Shown here in pieces: positions 1-8,177 of a stretch of DNA of 46,251 bases. The DNA lies in assembly GCA_024232355.1 (NCBI GenBank), contig JAAEPW010000775.1, forward strand, positions 1-46,251. Direction: 5' to 3'. Below the pieces are notes generated by a model. That model worked only from the letters and a program-made list of their open reading frames with translations. It made no database searches and was not told the origin of the DNA. Position numbers and translations under genes: made by a program. Each line of letters starts with the position of its first letter. The stretch's first letter is position 1. This DNA is from Chloroflexota bacterium (GTDB lineage: Bacteria > Chloroflexota > Anaerolineae > B4-G1).

Positions 1-93
1 AGCACCGAGAGCGTTTCAAGGTGGTCTACAAAGGCCCGAAACAAGCCTCCGACGCTACCTGAAGCCACTTTTTGCCCATTTTTGTTTCTTTTC

Positions 94-115
94 AGCGAAC
101 CTCACTCGGTTCGCT
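94..115. repeat. Inverted repeat at the start of the first gene
   Basis: AGCGAAC (94-100) and GTTCGCT (109-115) form a 7-bp perfect inverted repeat with an 8-base loop. It lies directly before the first recognisable propeller repeat of the gene that follows. No T-run follows, so it is not a convincing terminator. It may mark the junction where the upstream part of that gene was lost. Confidence 0.5.
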
Positions 116-118
116 CTG

Positions 119-1306
119 TTGCTGTTGTCCAAACTCCAATACTATACTACAGGTGACGTCTCAGACGTAGCAGTGGAGGGCGACTATGCCTATGTTGCTG
201 CTGGGGAGCAGGGCTTGCGGGTGGTGGATGTCTCGAATCCCGCTATTCCTACGGAGGTTGGTTTCTATAATACGCCAGGGGATGCCCATGCCGTGACGGT
301 GGCAGATGGTTATGTCTATGTCGCAGATTGGGCTGGCGGATTGTTGATCCTCCAGTTCTTCCCGCCGGGTAGCAGGCCGGGGGCGATCTCGCCATTAGAG
401 GGCGAGTGGCGCAGATTCACCTCTGCCAACGGCTTGTGCACCGACTGGCCGCGGCTCATCGGTAAAGGGTACATTGGCACCGGTACGACGGCGATATGTG
501 GTTCGTCGCAGGCAGCAAATGAGACTTTTTGGCCCACGATGTCCGTGCCCATCGGCACCCGTGTGACGGGCGCAGCCAAATTCCCCGATGGGCGGTTGCA
601 CGTCACAACAGATGCTGGTGTATGCTGGCACGATGGCATTGATTGGAATTGTCAGACACCGGTTGATGGGTTCCGGTATGAAAACATCCAGGGAATGACC
701 CATATCGACGCCAGCCCCGTGTACATGCTGGCCGATGCCATTGCGTACGATGGTCGGACGTATAGCATTCCAGAGAGCATAGACGTTCAAGATGCTCGCC
801 CAACCTGGATTGCCGTCTCTTGCGAATACTGCCCCTCCCCCGAGATTTGGGTGGGTACGAACAGGTACGGTATTGTCGTCATTCGGCCAGATACGGGGGC
901 AATCGTGCACCACACCACGGACAATGGATTACCGGGAAATGAGATCCGAGACATCAACACTGTTGGCGCGATCGGTCCCCATTGCAAGCGTTACATGTGG
1001 GTGGCGACCAACGGTGGCGTAGGATATTGGGATGGCTGGCGCTGGAAGGCGTACACAACTGCTGATGGACTGCCATCTGACGATGTGCGAGGCGTTTCTG
1101 CACAATGTGGACGGGTAAAAGAAATGTGGGTCGCCACGGCTGGCGGCGCGGCATATTTTGACGGTCATTCCTGGCTCGCCTTTACGCATGAGAATGGTCT
1201 CCCCTCAGGAGATTTGAACGGCGTCATGGTGCAAGGAGACAAAGTATGGTTCAGTACACGGGGAAGCGGGTTGTTGATTTTTGCGGCACAGGTACCACCA
1301 CGATGA
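119..1306 (+). CDS. Beta-propeller protein (LVIVD plus Reg_prop-type repeats), 5' end uncertain
   Basis: The first ~75 residues hold about two LVIVD-type repeats ([21 protein letters not shown], then [15 protein letters not shown]). The C-terminal ~190 residues hold repeats of the kind seen in two-component-regulator propellers ([57 protein letters not shown]). Such repeats form extracytoplasmic propellers, but no enzymatic residue is recognisable. The only early start is a TTG at 119 without a Shine-Dalgarno sequence or signal peptide. The frame is open to the left edge of the window, yet the bases before 119 do not encode more propeller. I therefore infer a 5'-truncated gene or a start outside the window. 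The lipoprotein gene downstream follows after 47 bases on the same strand. Confidence 0.7.
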   Translation: MLLSKLQYYTTGDVSDVAVEGDYAYVAAGEQGLRVVDVSNPAIPTEVGFYNTPGDAHAVTVADGYVYVADWAGGLLILQFFPPGSRPGAISPLEGEWRRFTSANGLCTDWPRLIGKGYIGTGTTAICGSSQAANETFWPTMSVPIGTRVTGAAKFPDGRLHVTTDAGVCWHDGIDWNCQTPVDGFRYENIQGMTHIDASPVYMLADAIAYDGRTYSIPESIDVQDARPTWIAVSCEYCPSPEIWVGTNRYGIVVIRPDTGAIVHHTTDNGLPGNEIRDINTVGAIGPHCKRYMWVATNGGVGYWDGWRWKAYTTADGLPSDDVRGVSAQCGRVKEMWVATAGGAAYFDGHSWLAFTHENGLPSGDLNGVMVQGDKVWFSTRGSGLLIFAAQVPPR

Positions 1307-1353
1307 TGATACACGCTCCCAATTGACCGGCGAACGCGATTGGAGGAGAAGCA

Positions 1354-3489
1354 ATGCGACGAATTGGCTTGGTTCTTTGTTTATTATTGACGGCCTGCAC
1401 GGTGGGCATCGTCCGGCAAGAGAGACTCACGCCGGTCACCGCCACCCAAACACCGCCCTCGGCACCGACCGCTGCGCCGCAGCCAACGGTCGCCCCGGTT
1501 GCGTCTGCCACACCCATTCCCTCTTCCACGCCATCGCCGACGCACCAGCCCGCCACGCCGCAGCCTTCTCCATCGTCGACGTCTGTCGCGCCGGTGGTGA
1601 CTGACCTGCGCGCTCCTGTGATTGTCGATAGCGCGGCGGGCCGCCTCTACGTGACGGGCCAGGTCGACGGCGCCCAACAAATCGTGGCACTGGCAGCGAC
1701 AGATGGACGGCTGTTGGACGCGTACAATATCGCTGGAACATTCGCGGTAGACACTGCCCGCGGCAAACTGTACGTTGACCGGGATGGGGTTGGTTTAACG
1801 GTGTTGGATACCCAAACGGGCGCTGTGCTCACCACCATCCCCCTGCCAGGGGACAACAATCCGGCCCCTCAAGCGGACCCGGCTACCGGTTACGTGTTCG
1901 TGTTTCGTGACAACGTCGTGCACGACATTGACCCGGACCGTGGTGAGATCGTAGACACCATCGTTTTTGACCTGCCGCACAGTTCTTGCGGCGAGCTAAC
2001 CGGTCCCAGCCCGATTAGTTGGGCCAGGTATGATTCCGTTCGCCGTCATCTCTACCTCAGTTTTTTCACCTACAATTGCACACCCTGGGGCAGCAGCACG
2101 ATTGTCTCTTATGATCTGAACCTGGGTGCAGAAATCGCCCGACAGGCTGAAAATTTGTACACTGCCGTGGTCTCGGATGGTTACCTGTATGGATCGGGTA
2201 TGCGCGGCTTGGACTCGTACGGCGTGCCAGAGACGTATTTTCGCCACGCCTGGCGAGACGGACAGCCCTGGCAACTAGCTAAAGATTGGCCCGATTATCA
2301 GGTTGATCTCTGCATTGATCCGGCCCGGGGATGGTTGTACGAGTCTGGCGATGATTTCAGGATCGTTGACGCCGAGACGATGGTGCTTTTGACCAACATG
2401 CCCAACCCGGTTGACGGCCAACTGGTGGGTTACGATCCTCAGACCGACCAACTGTACTTTATCGCCGGCGGGCAACTGCGCACGTGGCCGGTCAGCGCGA
2501 TTCAAACACCATCCCCCGCGCCCGCGCAGGTCTCTCCCCCTGCCGAACCGGTCCAGCGCGTGTGGCTATCACCCGCTTGGCCTCAGGATAGAACGACGTT
2601 TGGCTCGTGGGGCTTGAATCCGGCGCAGGGTCAACTCTATCTCAGTCGCGATGGCGGCGTCACGTGGGAGCAGCCGCAGCAAGATTGGGAGGACAAGTTT
2701 GTCACGCTGGCTGTCTCACCAGGTTATGCCGAGGATCAGACGGTTGTGGCGGGAGTCTCTGACAGGGGCATCTTGAAATCGAAGGATGGCGGCCGGTCGT
2801 GGCTACCGGCAAACGTCGGCATACCGAACACGCACGTCAGCCAAATTTTCTTTTCGCCGGGTTTCGAGCAGGACAGCACCGTTTTCGCCCTGTCTGAAAC
2901 CCTCTATCGCTCTACCGACGGCGCGGTCTCCTGGCATCCACTCGACATTGACCTGGGCTGCGTCGCTCTGTCACCCGAATTCGACCAAGACCAAACCCTG
3001 ATAGGCATCTCTACTGGGGCCAACGATGTGGCGCTGTCGCAGGATCGCGGCAATACGTGGGAATACGTCGGCAGCGTGCCGGGCGATGGGACGACGGGCC
3101 AATGTATGATCAACATAGCCCCATTGTTCAGCCGGTGGCAGGTCGCTTTTGCCTACATCGATAACGCCCTCTACCACTCGGTTGATGGCGGGCGCAGTTG
3201 GAACACAGTCCTCGAACTTGGCTCTCCGCCACAGCTCGTCTATGGTCCCGAAACGGAAGCGGGGCGCGTACTCTTTCTTCAGGCAACGAGTAACGACCCC
3301 ATCTCGCCCCAAAACATTCTGTACTATTCGGAGGATGCTGTGAACTGGCAAGTGGTCGAATTGCCCCCGGGTATTTCACCGACGGCTATCGCTATCTCTC
3401 CAGATTTTGCTCAGGATGGCTTGCTCTTTGTAGGCAATAGTGACGGACAAATAGTCAGAGTGAATTTGATGGCGTTGATCGGGGAATAA
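1354..3489 (+). CDS. Lipoprotein with YncE-like propeller and Asp-box (BNR/sortilin-like) propeller
   Basis: The 711-aa product starts at ATG 1354, seven bases after GGAGG. The N-terminus is a lipoprotein signal: hydrophobic LVLCLLL followed by the lipobox LTAC with Cys15. Residues ~25-85 are a Pro/Thr/Ser-rich spacer typical of surface-tethered proteins. Residues ~90-395 resemble YncE-type propeller blades (VIVDSAAGRLYVTGQVDG, LYVDRDGVGLTVLDTQTG). Residues ~405-710 carry six Asp-box motifs (SRDGGVTW, SKDGGRSW, STDGAVSW, SQDRGNTW, SVDGGRSW, SEDAVNW), as in sialidase, Ycf48 and sortilin-type propellers. No sialidase catalytic set is evident, so a binding or scaffold role is more likely than hydrolysis. 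The gene ends one base from the stop of the opposing small gene. Confidence 0.85.
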   Translation: MRRIGLVLCLLLTACTVGIVRQERLTPVTATQTPPSAPTAAPQPTVAPVASATPIPSSTPSPTHQPATPQPSPSSTSVAPVVTDLRAPVIVDSAAGRLYVTGQVDGAQQIVALAATDGRLLDAYNIAGTFAVDTARGKLYVDRDGVGLTVLDTQTGAVLTTIPLPGDNNPAPQADPATGYVFVFRDNVVHDIDPDRGEIVDTIVFDLPHSSCGELTGPSPISWARYDSVRRHLYLSFFTYNCTPWGSSTIVSYDLNLGAEIARQAENLYTAVVSDGYLYGSGMRGLDSYGVPETYFRHAWRDGQPWQLAKDWPDYQVDLCIDPARGWLYESGDDFRIVDAETMVLLTNMPNPVDGQLVGYDPQTDQLYFIAGGQLRTWPVSAIQTPSPAPAQVSPPAEPVQRVWLSPAWPQDRTTFGSWGLNPAQGQLYLSRDGGVTWEQPQQDWEDKFVTLAVSPGYAEDQTVVAGVSDRGILKSKDGGRSWLPANVGIPNTHVSQIFFSPGFEQDSTVFALSETLYRSTDGAVSWHPLDIDLGCVALSPEFDQDQTLIGISTGANDVALSQDRGNTWEYVGSVPGDGTTGQCMINIAPLFSRWQVAFAYIDNALYHSVDGGRSWNTVLELGSPPQLVYGPETEAGRVLFLQATSNDPISPQNILYYSEDAVNWQVVELPPGISPTAIAISPDFAQDGLLFVGNSDGQIVRVNLMALIGE

Positions 3490-3490
3490 A

Positions 3491-3733
3491 TTATTTCCAA
3501 TGACGACGGGCTGACACTATTTGGAGCGCATTAGACTTGCGGGCCTCTTCCTCCAACTCTAAATAGTGTTCCCAACATCTCAGGGTACGCTTATTTTCCT
3601 TGATGACGACGCCCGCTTTATAGACGACCTTTACCACAGCCTTTTTTCGGCACCAGTGATTCTTTTGCCCAAACTCGTACCAGAACCAATCACACGTCTC
3701 GTACGGAGCTTCTGATTTGTGGGGAGAGGACAT
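3491..3733 (-). CDS. Small Cys/Trp-rich hypothetical protein
   Basis: This is an 80-aa frame starting at ATG 3733, nineteen bases after the stop of the DUF4126 gene and ending one base from the convergent lipoprotein gene. The longer open frame upstream overlaps the DUF4126 gene and is less likely. The protein is basic in its second half and has three cysteines and clustered aromatics (CDWFWYEFGQKNHWC, then TLRCWEHYLELEEEARK). I recognise no family. The Cys/His spacing could bind a metal, but a complete zinc motif is not visible. No strong Shine-Dalgarno sequence sits at the usual distance, so coding status is moderate. Position and strand suggest co-transcription with DUF4126. Confidence 0.5.
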   Translation of the reverse strand: MSSPHKSEAPYETCDWFWYEFGQKNHWCRKKAVVKVVYKAGVVIKENKRTLRCWEHYLELEEEARKSNALQIVSARRHWK

Positions 3734-3752
3734 TTGTCTTATCCGATTAAAA

Positions 3753-4328
3753 TCATTCCTCAGCGCGCCGTTGCTGCCTGCGCACGTACCACCAAATAAC
3801 CAGCGAGACCATGACCACGAAAAAGACAACGATCAGATAGGGAGCCACGATCGCCAACAATGACATCGCGAACGAGATAACGTCCTCCACAGTGCTCACG
3901 ACGGGATTGCCCACACCCGCGGTCGTGGCTGCGACCACCGGCCGCCCGCCTGCCTTGACCACGTGCACGCCGCCGGCCAAGAGCACACCGCAAATGGCCG
4001 CCAAGATGGGGTGGATGCCAATGGTATTTGTGGTGGATGCAAAGAGAATTGCCCCGGCTGTTGGCCGGATAAAGGTCTGGATAACGTCGTTAACAGTGTC
4101 TATGGCGGGCACTTTGTCCACCAAGATTTCTATCACCAACAGCACAGTCAGTGTGCCAATGACCCACCAACTGCTCAATGCGGCCCACGGCTCGTTGAGA
4201 TCGATCAGGGGAGTGAGTTTTGCCAAAAGCGCCACAACGAGGAGTGGAATGTAGGCATTCAGTCCCGCCGCCGTCGAAAGACCAAAGGCCGTTGCCAGAT
4301 TCAAAAAGGCTTGAGCAATCATTTTCAT
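3753..4328 (-). CDS. DUF4126 family membrane protein
   Basis: The sequence fits the DUF4126 family: an N-terminal AFGLSTAAGLNAYIPLL segment, a central DTVNDVIQTFIRPTAGAILFAS motif, glycine-rich helices, a NPVVSTVEDVISF stretch, and a final hydrophobic helix followed by a basic tail (YVRRQQRRAEE). About four to five membrane segments are predicted by eye. The function of the family is unknown. Two ATGs are possible: 4328 lies only two bases from GGAGG, while 4322 lies eight bases away and is the better placed. A TTGCCT-N17-TATAAT promoter sits just upstream, so this gene has its own transcription start although it follows the DUF2085 gene on the same strand. Confidence 0.8.
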   Translation of the reverse strand: MKMIAQAFLNLATAFGLSTAAGLNAYIPLLVVALLAKLTPLIDLNEPWAALSSWWVIGTLTVLLVIEILVDKVPAIDTVNDVIQTFIRPTAGAILFASTTNTIGIHPILAAICGVLLAGGVHVVKAGGRPVVAATTAGVGNPVVSTVEDVISFAMSLLAIVAPYLIVVFFVVMVSLVIWWYVRRQQRRAEE

Positions 4329-4355
4329 ATCCTCCGTTAATTTTTGATCAAACGT

Positions 4356-4384
4356 ATTATAGCCCAAGTAGACGCGCGAGGCAA
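4356..4384 (-). promoter_or_regulatory. Sigma-70-type promoter for the DUF4126 gene
   Basis: On the minus strand TTGCCT (4379-4384) is followed by a 17-base spacer and a perfect TATAAT (4356-4361). The predicted start near 4349 leaves a leader of about 20-27 bases carrying GGAGG before the start codon. Confidence 0.7.
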
Positions 4385-4391
4385 CCGATTA

Positions 4392-5234
4392 CTACAGAGA
4401 AAAGCCTTCCAGGGTGCCGGTGAGCGCATATCGCAGGAGGTCGATGACACCGATCTGGATGATGCTCAACGTAAGGCCCGCCAGCAACGGAATGATGCTG
4501 GCACGCCAGGTGTCTATAGTGTTTTCCCGTCGCGTGAGCATCAACACGATCATACTGTTGATGCAAGTGAGCAGAGTCAATACCCCTCCCGCACTCAGCA
4601 AGGTCAGTGGATAGAGCAGGATATCCCACTCGGTCAGCACCAGTCCGATCAGGCCAACCTGGAGCAGCACCAATACGCCCAGCTCGCGCAGATTGCGGAT
4701 GGTCCGTTCGCGAACGGAATCGTGCCACAGTGTAAAGTTAAAGACCGGGTAGACGAACGCGCTCATCGTCAACCCCTGGAGCGCGCCGGTGGTCAGCCGC
4801 AGCCAGTTCCGGGGTTCGTACACGTGCGGCCCGCGGATGAGGACCATGTACGAGTTGAGGCCATCAGTGGCCCACAGCAGTGTAAAACCGATGAGAATGA
4901 CAAAGATAAAGGGCGGCGGAAACTCGGCGGCGCGGCGGCGGCGCAGCACCACGGCCTGGCCAAAAAAGCCAACCAGCGCGCCGATAAAGGTGCCAGTGCA
5001 GCGCGCGCAGAGCGGGAGTTGTCGTCCGGCGATGACAAAAGAGCGTTCAATGATCCGGTGACACACGGCATAGCCGACCATGTCCATTTCGGACAACAAT
5101 CCGCCCGGCGTGGCGACGACATAGGTCGCCAGCGTGGCGATTGCCAGCACGATAACCAACCACGGCAGCGGAAATGCCCGTATGCGAGATCGACTGACGG
5201 AAAGGGGGCGACTGTCCATATCGGAACTCGTCAT
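4392..5234 (-). CDS. DUF2085 family integral membrane protein
   Basis: The 280-aa product starts at ATG 5234, whose ATGA overlaps the TGA of yjbQ, implying translational coupling. Further in-frame extension upstream lies inside yjbQ and is rejected. An N-terminal membrane helix (~23-42) is followed by the DUF2085 hallmark: MVGYAVCHRIIERSF (C58, H59) and LPLCARCTGTFIGALVG (C76, C79). These conserved cysteines and histidine may bind a metal, which is an inference. Several further hydrophobic helices follow (LVLLQVGLIGLVL, LTLLSAGGVLTLLTCI, IIPLLAGLTLSIIQIGVI). The family function is not established. The protein is somewhat longer than the minimal DUF2085 domain because of extra C-terminal helices. 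Confidence 0.8.
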   Translation of the reverse strand: MTSSDMDSRPLSVSRSRIRAFPLPWLVIVLAIATLATYVVATPGGLLSEMDMVGYAVCHRIIERSFVIAGRQLPLCARCTGTFIGALVGFFGQAVVLRRRRAAEFPPPFIFVILIGFTLLWATDGLNSYMVLIRGPHVYEPRNWLRLTTGALQGLTMSAFVYPVFNFTLWHDSVRERTIRNLRELGVLVLLQVGLIGLVLTEWDILLYPLTLLSAGGVLTLLTCINSMIVLMLTRRENTIDTWRASIIPLLAGLTLSIIQIGVIDLLRYALTGTLEGFSL

Positions 5235-5647
5235 TCTCCCATCACCTGCACGATCAACCGCCGGGACCGGGAGCGGGTGTCGAAATCGAGGAACACGATC
5301 TGCTGCCACGTCCCCAGCGTGAGATGGCTCGCCACAAAGGGCACCGTCAGCGAGGGGCCGATCAGGGCGGCGCGGACGTGGGATTGCCCGTTGTCGTCTC
5401 CCCAACGCAGATGGTGACGGTAATCCCGGTCTGGCGGCGCGATCTCGTCAAACACCTGTCGGAGGTCGTCCACCGCGCCGCTCTCGTACTCGATGGTGGT
5501 CAGGCCGCCGGTCGAGCCGGGGCAAAAGATGGTGACAATGCCCGCCTGCACCCCCGAATCTCGCACCACACTCGCGACCTGGGGCGTGATATCTTGAATA
5601 TCACAGTGACCGCGCGTGTGCAATTCCAGTTCTTGGGTGATAACCAT
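5231..5647 (-). CDS. yjbQ: YjbQ/UPF0047 family protein
   Basis: The 138-aa product starts at ATG 5647, seven bases after GGAGG; a longer frame upstream would run through the promoter and is rejected. The C-terminus carries the UPF0047 signature: RWGDDNGQSHVRAALIGPSL, then VPFVASHLTLGTWQQIVFLDFD, then RSRRLIVQVMGE. The N-terminus has the matching ELELHTRGHCDIQDIT strand. Family members are small trimeric proteins; E. coli YjbQ is associated with a weak thiamine-phosphate synthase activity, but the physiological role is unsettled. The gene overlaps DUF2085 by four bases and is the first gene of that pair. Confidence 0.88.
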   Translation of the reverse strand: MVITQELELHTRGHCDIQDITPQVASVVRDSGVQAGIVTIFCPGSTGGLTTIEYESGAVDDLRQVFDEIAPPDRDYRHHLRWGDDNGQSHVRAALIGPSLTVPFVASHLTLGTWQQIVFLDFDTRSRSRRLIVQVMGE

Positions 5648-5666
5648 TCGTTTTTCCTCCGTCAAT

Positions 5667-5694
5667 ATCATAGCACATTTTTTTAAATTCCCAA
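5667..5694 (-). promoter_or_regulatory. Promoter for yjbQ-DUF2085
   Basis: On the minus strand TTGGGA (5689-5694), a 16-base A/T-rich spacer, and TATGAT (5667-5672). The predicted start near 5660 leaves a short leader that contains the GGAGG of yjbQ. Confidence 0.6.
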
Positions 5695-5821
5695 AACTGG
5701 TGATCTCTTTAACCACGCTTGCCCCGCTCCCGAGGACGGTGGCCAAGAGCAATAGAGAGCAATTCTGCGCCATTCGCCCCCAAGTGAATGCGCCAAACTG
5801 GCGCGCTATCTCTGACTGTGA

Positions 5822-5827
5822 TACAAT
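5822..5827 (+). promoter_or_regulatory. -10 element of a leaderless pcrA promoter
   Basis: TACAAT at 5822-5827 is followed by eight bases and then the pcrA ATG at 5836, so transcription would begin at or next to the start codon. No Shine-Dalgarno sequence precedes the ATG. A weak -35 candidate (CTGGCG) lies near 5798-5803. Confidence 0.55.
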
Positions 5828-5835
5828 GCGCCCCT

Positions 5836-8064
5836 ATGGATCTTTTAACAGGACTGAACCCCCAACAGCAAAAAGCCGTCACCGCCTCCGATGGCCCCGT
5901 GCTGATTTTGGCCGGACCGGGAAGCGGCAAAACCCGCGTGTTGACCCATCGCGTCGCATGGCTGGTGCAAGAATTGGACGTCGCCCCTTGGCGCGTTATG
6001 GCCGTCACCTTTACCAACAAGGCCGCTCGTGAGATGCGAGGGCGATTGGAAGGGCTGCTAGGCTCTTCTCACGCCCGCAACCTGACGCTGGGCACCTTTC
6101 ACGCAACCTGCGCCCGCATCCTGCGCCGCGAGCATGAAGCGGCCGGTATCGCCCGCGAATATGCCATCTTTGACTCGGACGACCAGCGCCGCCTGATCAA
6201 ACAAGTACTCAAAAACTTGGCCCTGGACGATAAGCGATATCGCCCCCAGGCGGTGCACGCGGCCATTTCTCGGGCCAAGAACGAATTGATCCCGCCAGAG
6301 GCGTACACCACCGGCACGTATTACGGCGAGGTCGTCAAACGGATTTATGAGCGCTACCAGGCACTGCTGGCGACCAACGGCGGGCTCGATTTTGACGATC
6401 TGTTGATGATGACGGTCAGCACGTTTGGGCAGAACCCAGACGTGCTGACCAAGTATCAAGAGCGATACCGGTATATCTTGGTGGACGAATTCCAGGACAC
6501 CAACCAAGCGCAGTACACGTTGTTGCAGCAACTTGCGGGAAAGCATTGCAACATCTTTTGCGTCGCCGATGAAGATCAGTCAATTTACGCGTGGCGCGGT
6601 GCAGACTATCGCAACATCCGCCGCCTGCGAGACGAGCACCCAGACCTGATGAGCATTCTCCTGGAAGAGAATTATCGCTCCACCCAAACCATTCTGGACG
6701 CCGCACAGGCCGTCATCCGCCACAACCCAGACCGTACCGACAAATCGCTCTTTACGCAGCGGGGGCGTGGCCCCAAGATCACGATCCACGAAGCCTATGA
6801 CCAAGACGTAGAGGCCCAGTTCGTTGTGGACACTGTCGTCAAATTAGATCGGGATGGAGTACGCCCCGGCGATTGCGCGGTGATGTATCGCACCAACGCC
6901 CAATCCCGTGCCTTTGAGGATGCCTTTATCCGCGCCGGAATACCCTACCGGCTGGTCGGGGCGACGCGCTTTTACGCCCGCCGCGAGATCAAGGACGTGA
7001 TCGCGTTCCTGCGCTTGATCCATAATCCCACCGAAGGCGTGAGCATGGCCCGCGTGATCAACGTCCCACCCCGGGGCATTGGCCGCAAGACTGTGACCGC
7101 ATTGGAGACGGCAGCAAAGGCACGAGAGATCTCGACCTACGAGATACTCGAGGAACTCGCCAGCTCCAAGCCCCCAAGCATCAAGATGGGAGCACGGGCG
7201 CAACGGGTGCTGACCGCGTTCACAGACATGCTGGAAGGCTGGATCGCGGCGCGCGAACAGATGACGGTGGCGCAGTTGATCGACCAGGTGCTGCAAGACA
7301 CGCGCTACTCGGGCCACCTCCGTGATGGCACCGAGGAGGGAGATGATCGCTGGGCCAACGTGCTCGAGCTGCACAACGTGGCTGCCGAGTACGCCGACCT
7401 GACCCTGACCGATTTTTTGGCCGACGTCGCGCTCGTCTCCGACGTGGACAGCCTGAGCAGCAGCGAGGTGAACGCGCTAACGCTGCTCACGTTGCACAGC
7501 GCCAAGGGGCTAGAGTTTCCCGTCGTCTTTGTCACCGGGCTGGAGGAGGGCATACTGCCCCACAGTCGTTCTTTGGACGACGCGGAGCAGATGGCCGAGG
7601 AGCGGCGGCTGACGTACGTCGGCCTGACGCGGGCAGAGGACCGGCTCTTTTTGACCTATGCCTTTATACGCACCCGTTACGGCGAAAGCGAACCGTCGGT
7701 TCCCAGCCGTTTTCTGCAAGATATTCCCACCAATCTGATCAGTGGCTCGTGGAGACAAGGCCAAAGAACAAAGAGCGCGGGACGCTGGACAACGAGTGGA
7801 AGTCTTGGGGCGAGAAAGACATCTCGCGGCCCACAATCTGCCGTTCGCTATCTACAATCCGACAGCCCACTTGATGAACCGAAACCCGCAGCTCCCCAGT
7901 TGCAATTCCGCGCCGGGCATCGGGTGCGGCACGCGACTTTTGGCGAGGGGTTAGTGATCGAGAGCCGCATTGACGGAAGCGACGAGATCGTCACGGTCCA
8001 CTTTGAGCAAGTTGGCTTGAAGCGGCTGATGGCGAGTTATGCGCGCCTGGAACAGTTGGATTGA
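5836..8064 (+). CDS. pcrA: ATP-dependent DNA helicase PcrA/UvrD
   Basis: This 742-aa superfamily 1A 3'-5' helicase acts in nucleotide excision and mismatch repair and in clearing replication blocks. In order: Q-motif LNPQQQKAV (~7-15), Walker A AGPGSGKT (26-33), motif Ia AVTFTNKAAREMR, Walker B DEFQDT (217-222), motif III DEDQSIYAWRGAD (245-257), motif IV LEENYRS, motif V TLLTLHSAKGLEFPVVF (~550-566), and motif VI RRLTYVGLTRAEDRLF (~590-605). The C-terminal ~50 residues (GHRVRHATFGEGLVIE) are the Tudor-like PcrA C-domain preceded by a basic, low-complexity linker. The length is normal for PcrA. The start at 5836 gives the expected N-terminus; an in-frame ATG at 5788 would add 16 unrelated residues and would overlap the -10 box. 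Confidence 0.96.
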   Translation: MDLLTGLNPQQQKAVTASDGPVLILAGPGSGKTRVLTHRVAWLVQELDVAPWRVMAVTFTNKAAREMRGRLEGLLGSSHARNLTLGTFHATCARILRREHEAAGIAREYAIFDSDDQRRLIKQVLKNLALDDKRYRPQAVHAAISRAKNELIPPEAYTTGTYYGEVVKRIYERYQALLATNGGLDFDDLLMMTVSTFGQNPDVLTKYQERYRYILVDEFQDTNQAQYTLLQQLAGKHCNIFCVADEDQSIYAWRGADYRNIRRLRDEHPDLMSILLEENYRSTQTILDAAQAVIRHNPDRTDKSLFTQRGRGPKITIHEAYDQDVEAQFVVDTVVKLDRDGVRPGDCAVMYRTNAQSRAFEDAFIRAGIPYRLVGATRFYARREIKDVIAFLRLIHNPTEGVSMARVINVPPRGIGRKTVTALETAAKAREISTYEILEELASSKPPSIKMGARAQRVLTAFTDMLEGWIAAREQMTVAQLIDQVLQDTRYSGHLRDGTEEGDDRWANVLELHNVAAEYADLTLTDFLADVALVSDVDSLSSSEVNALTLLTLHSAKGLEFPVVFVTGLEEGILPHSRSLDDAEQMAEERRLTYVGLTRAEDRLFLTYAFIRTRYGESEPSVPSRFLQDIPTNLISGSWRQGQRTKSAGRWTTSGSLGARKTSRGPQSAVRYLQSDSPLDEPKPAAPQLQFRAGHRVRHATFGEGLVIESRIDGSDEIVTVHFEQVGLKRLMASYARLEQLD

Positions 8065-8080
8065 TCGTCTGAACCCAATG

Positions 8081-8159
8081 CGGTTCAGTTAAAGAGTAGC
8101 ATGGGGCCTTGTGCCCGCTAGGAACGCCCACAAGGGGCTAAACTACACCAAGTGAACCG
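8081..8159. repeat. Palindromic intergenic element, uninterrupted copy
   Basis: The 79-bp unit is bounded by CGGTTCA (8081-8087) and TGAACCG (8153-8159). Its core hairpin pairs CCTTGTG with CACAAGG around a CCGCTAGGAACGCC loop. The core and right half (from TTGTGCCCG through CAAGGGGCTAAACTA) recur at 38953-38981 and 39115-39130. Lying between convergent pcrA and the GH-like gene, it could also act as a terminator, though there is no T-run. Confidence 0.75.
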
Positions 8160-8177
8160 TATTGCGTCCAAGCCCGT

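Noticed and set aside
4344..5417. A 357-codon open frame on the plus strand opposite DUF2085
   Set aside because: The translation is low-complexity, rich in Gln, Arg and Asp; the opposite strand encodes two recognised families with coupled starts.
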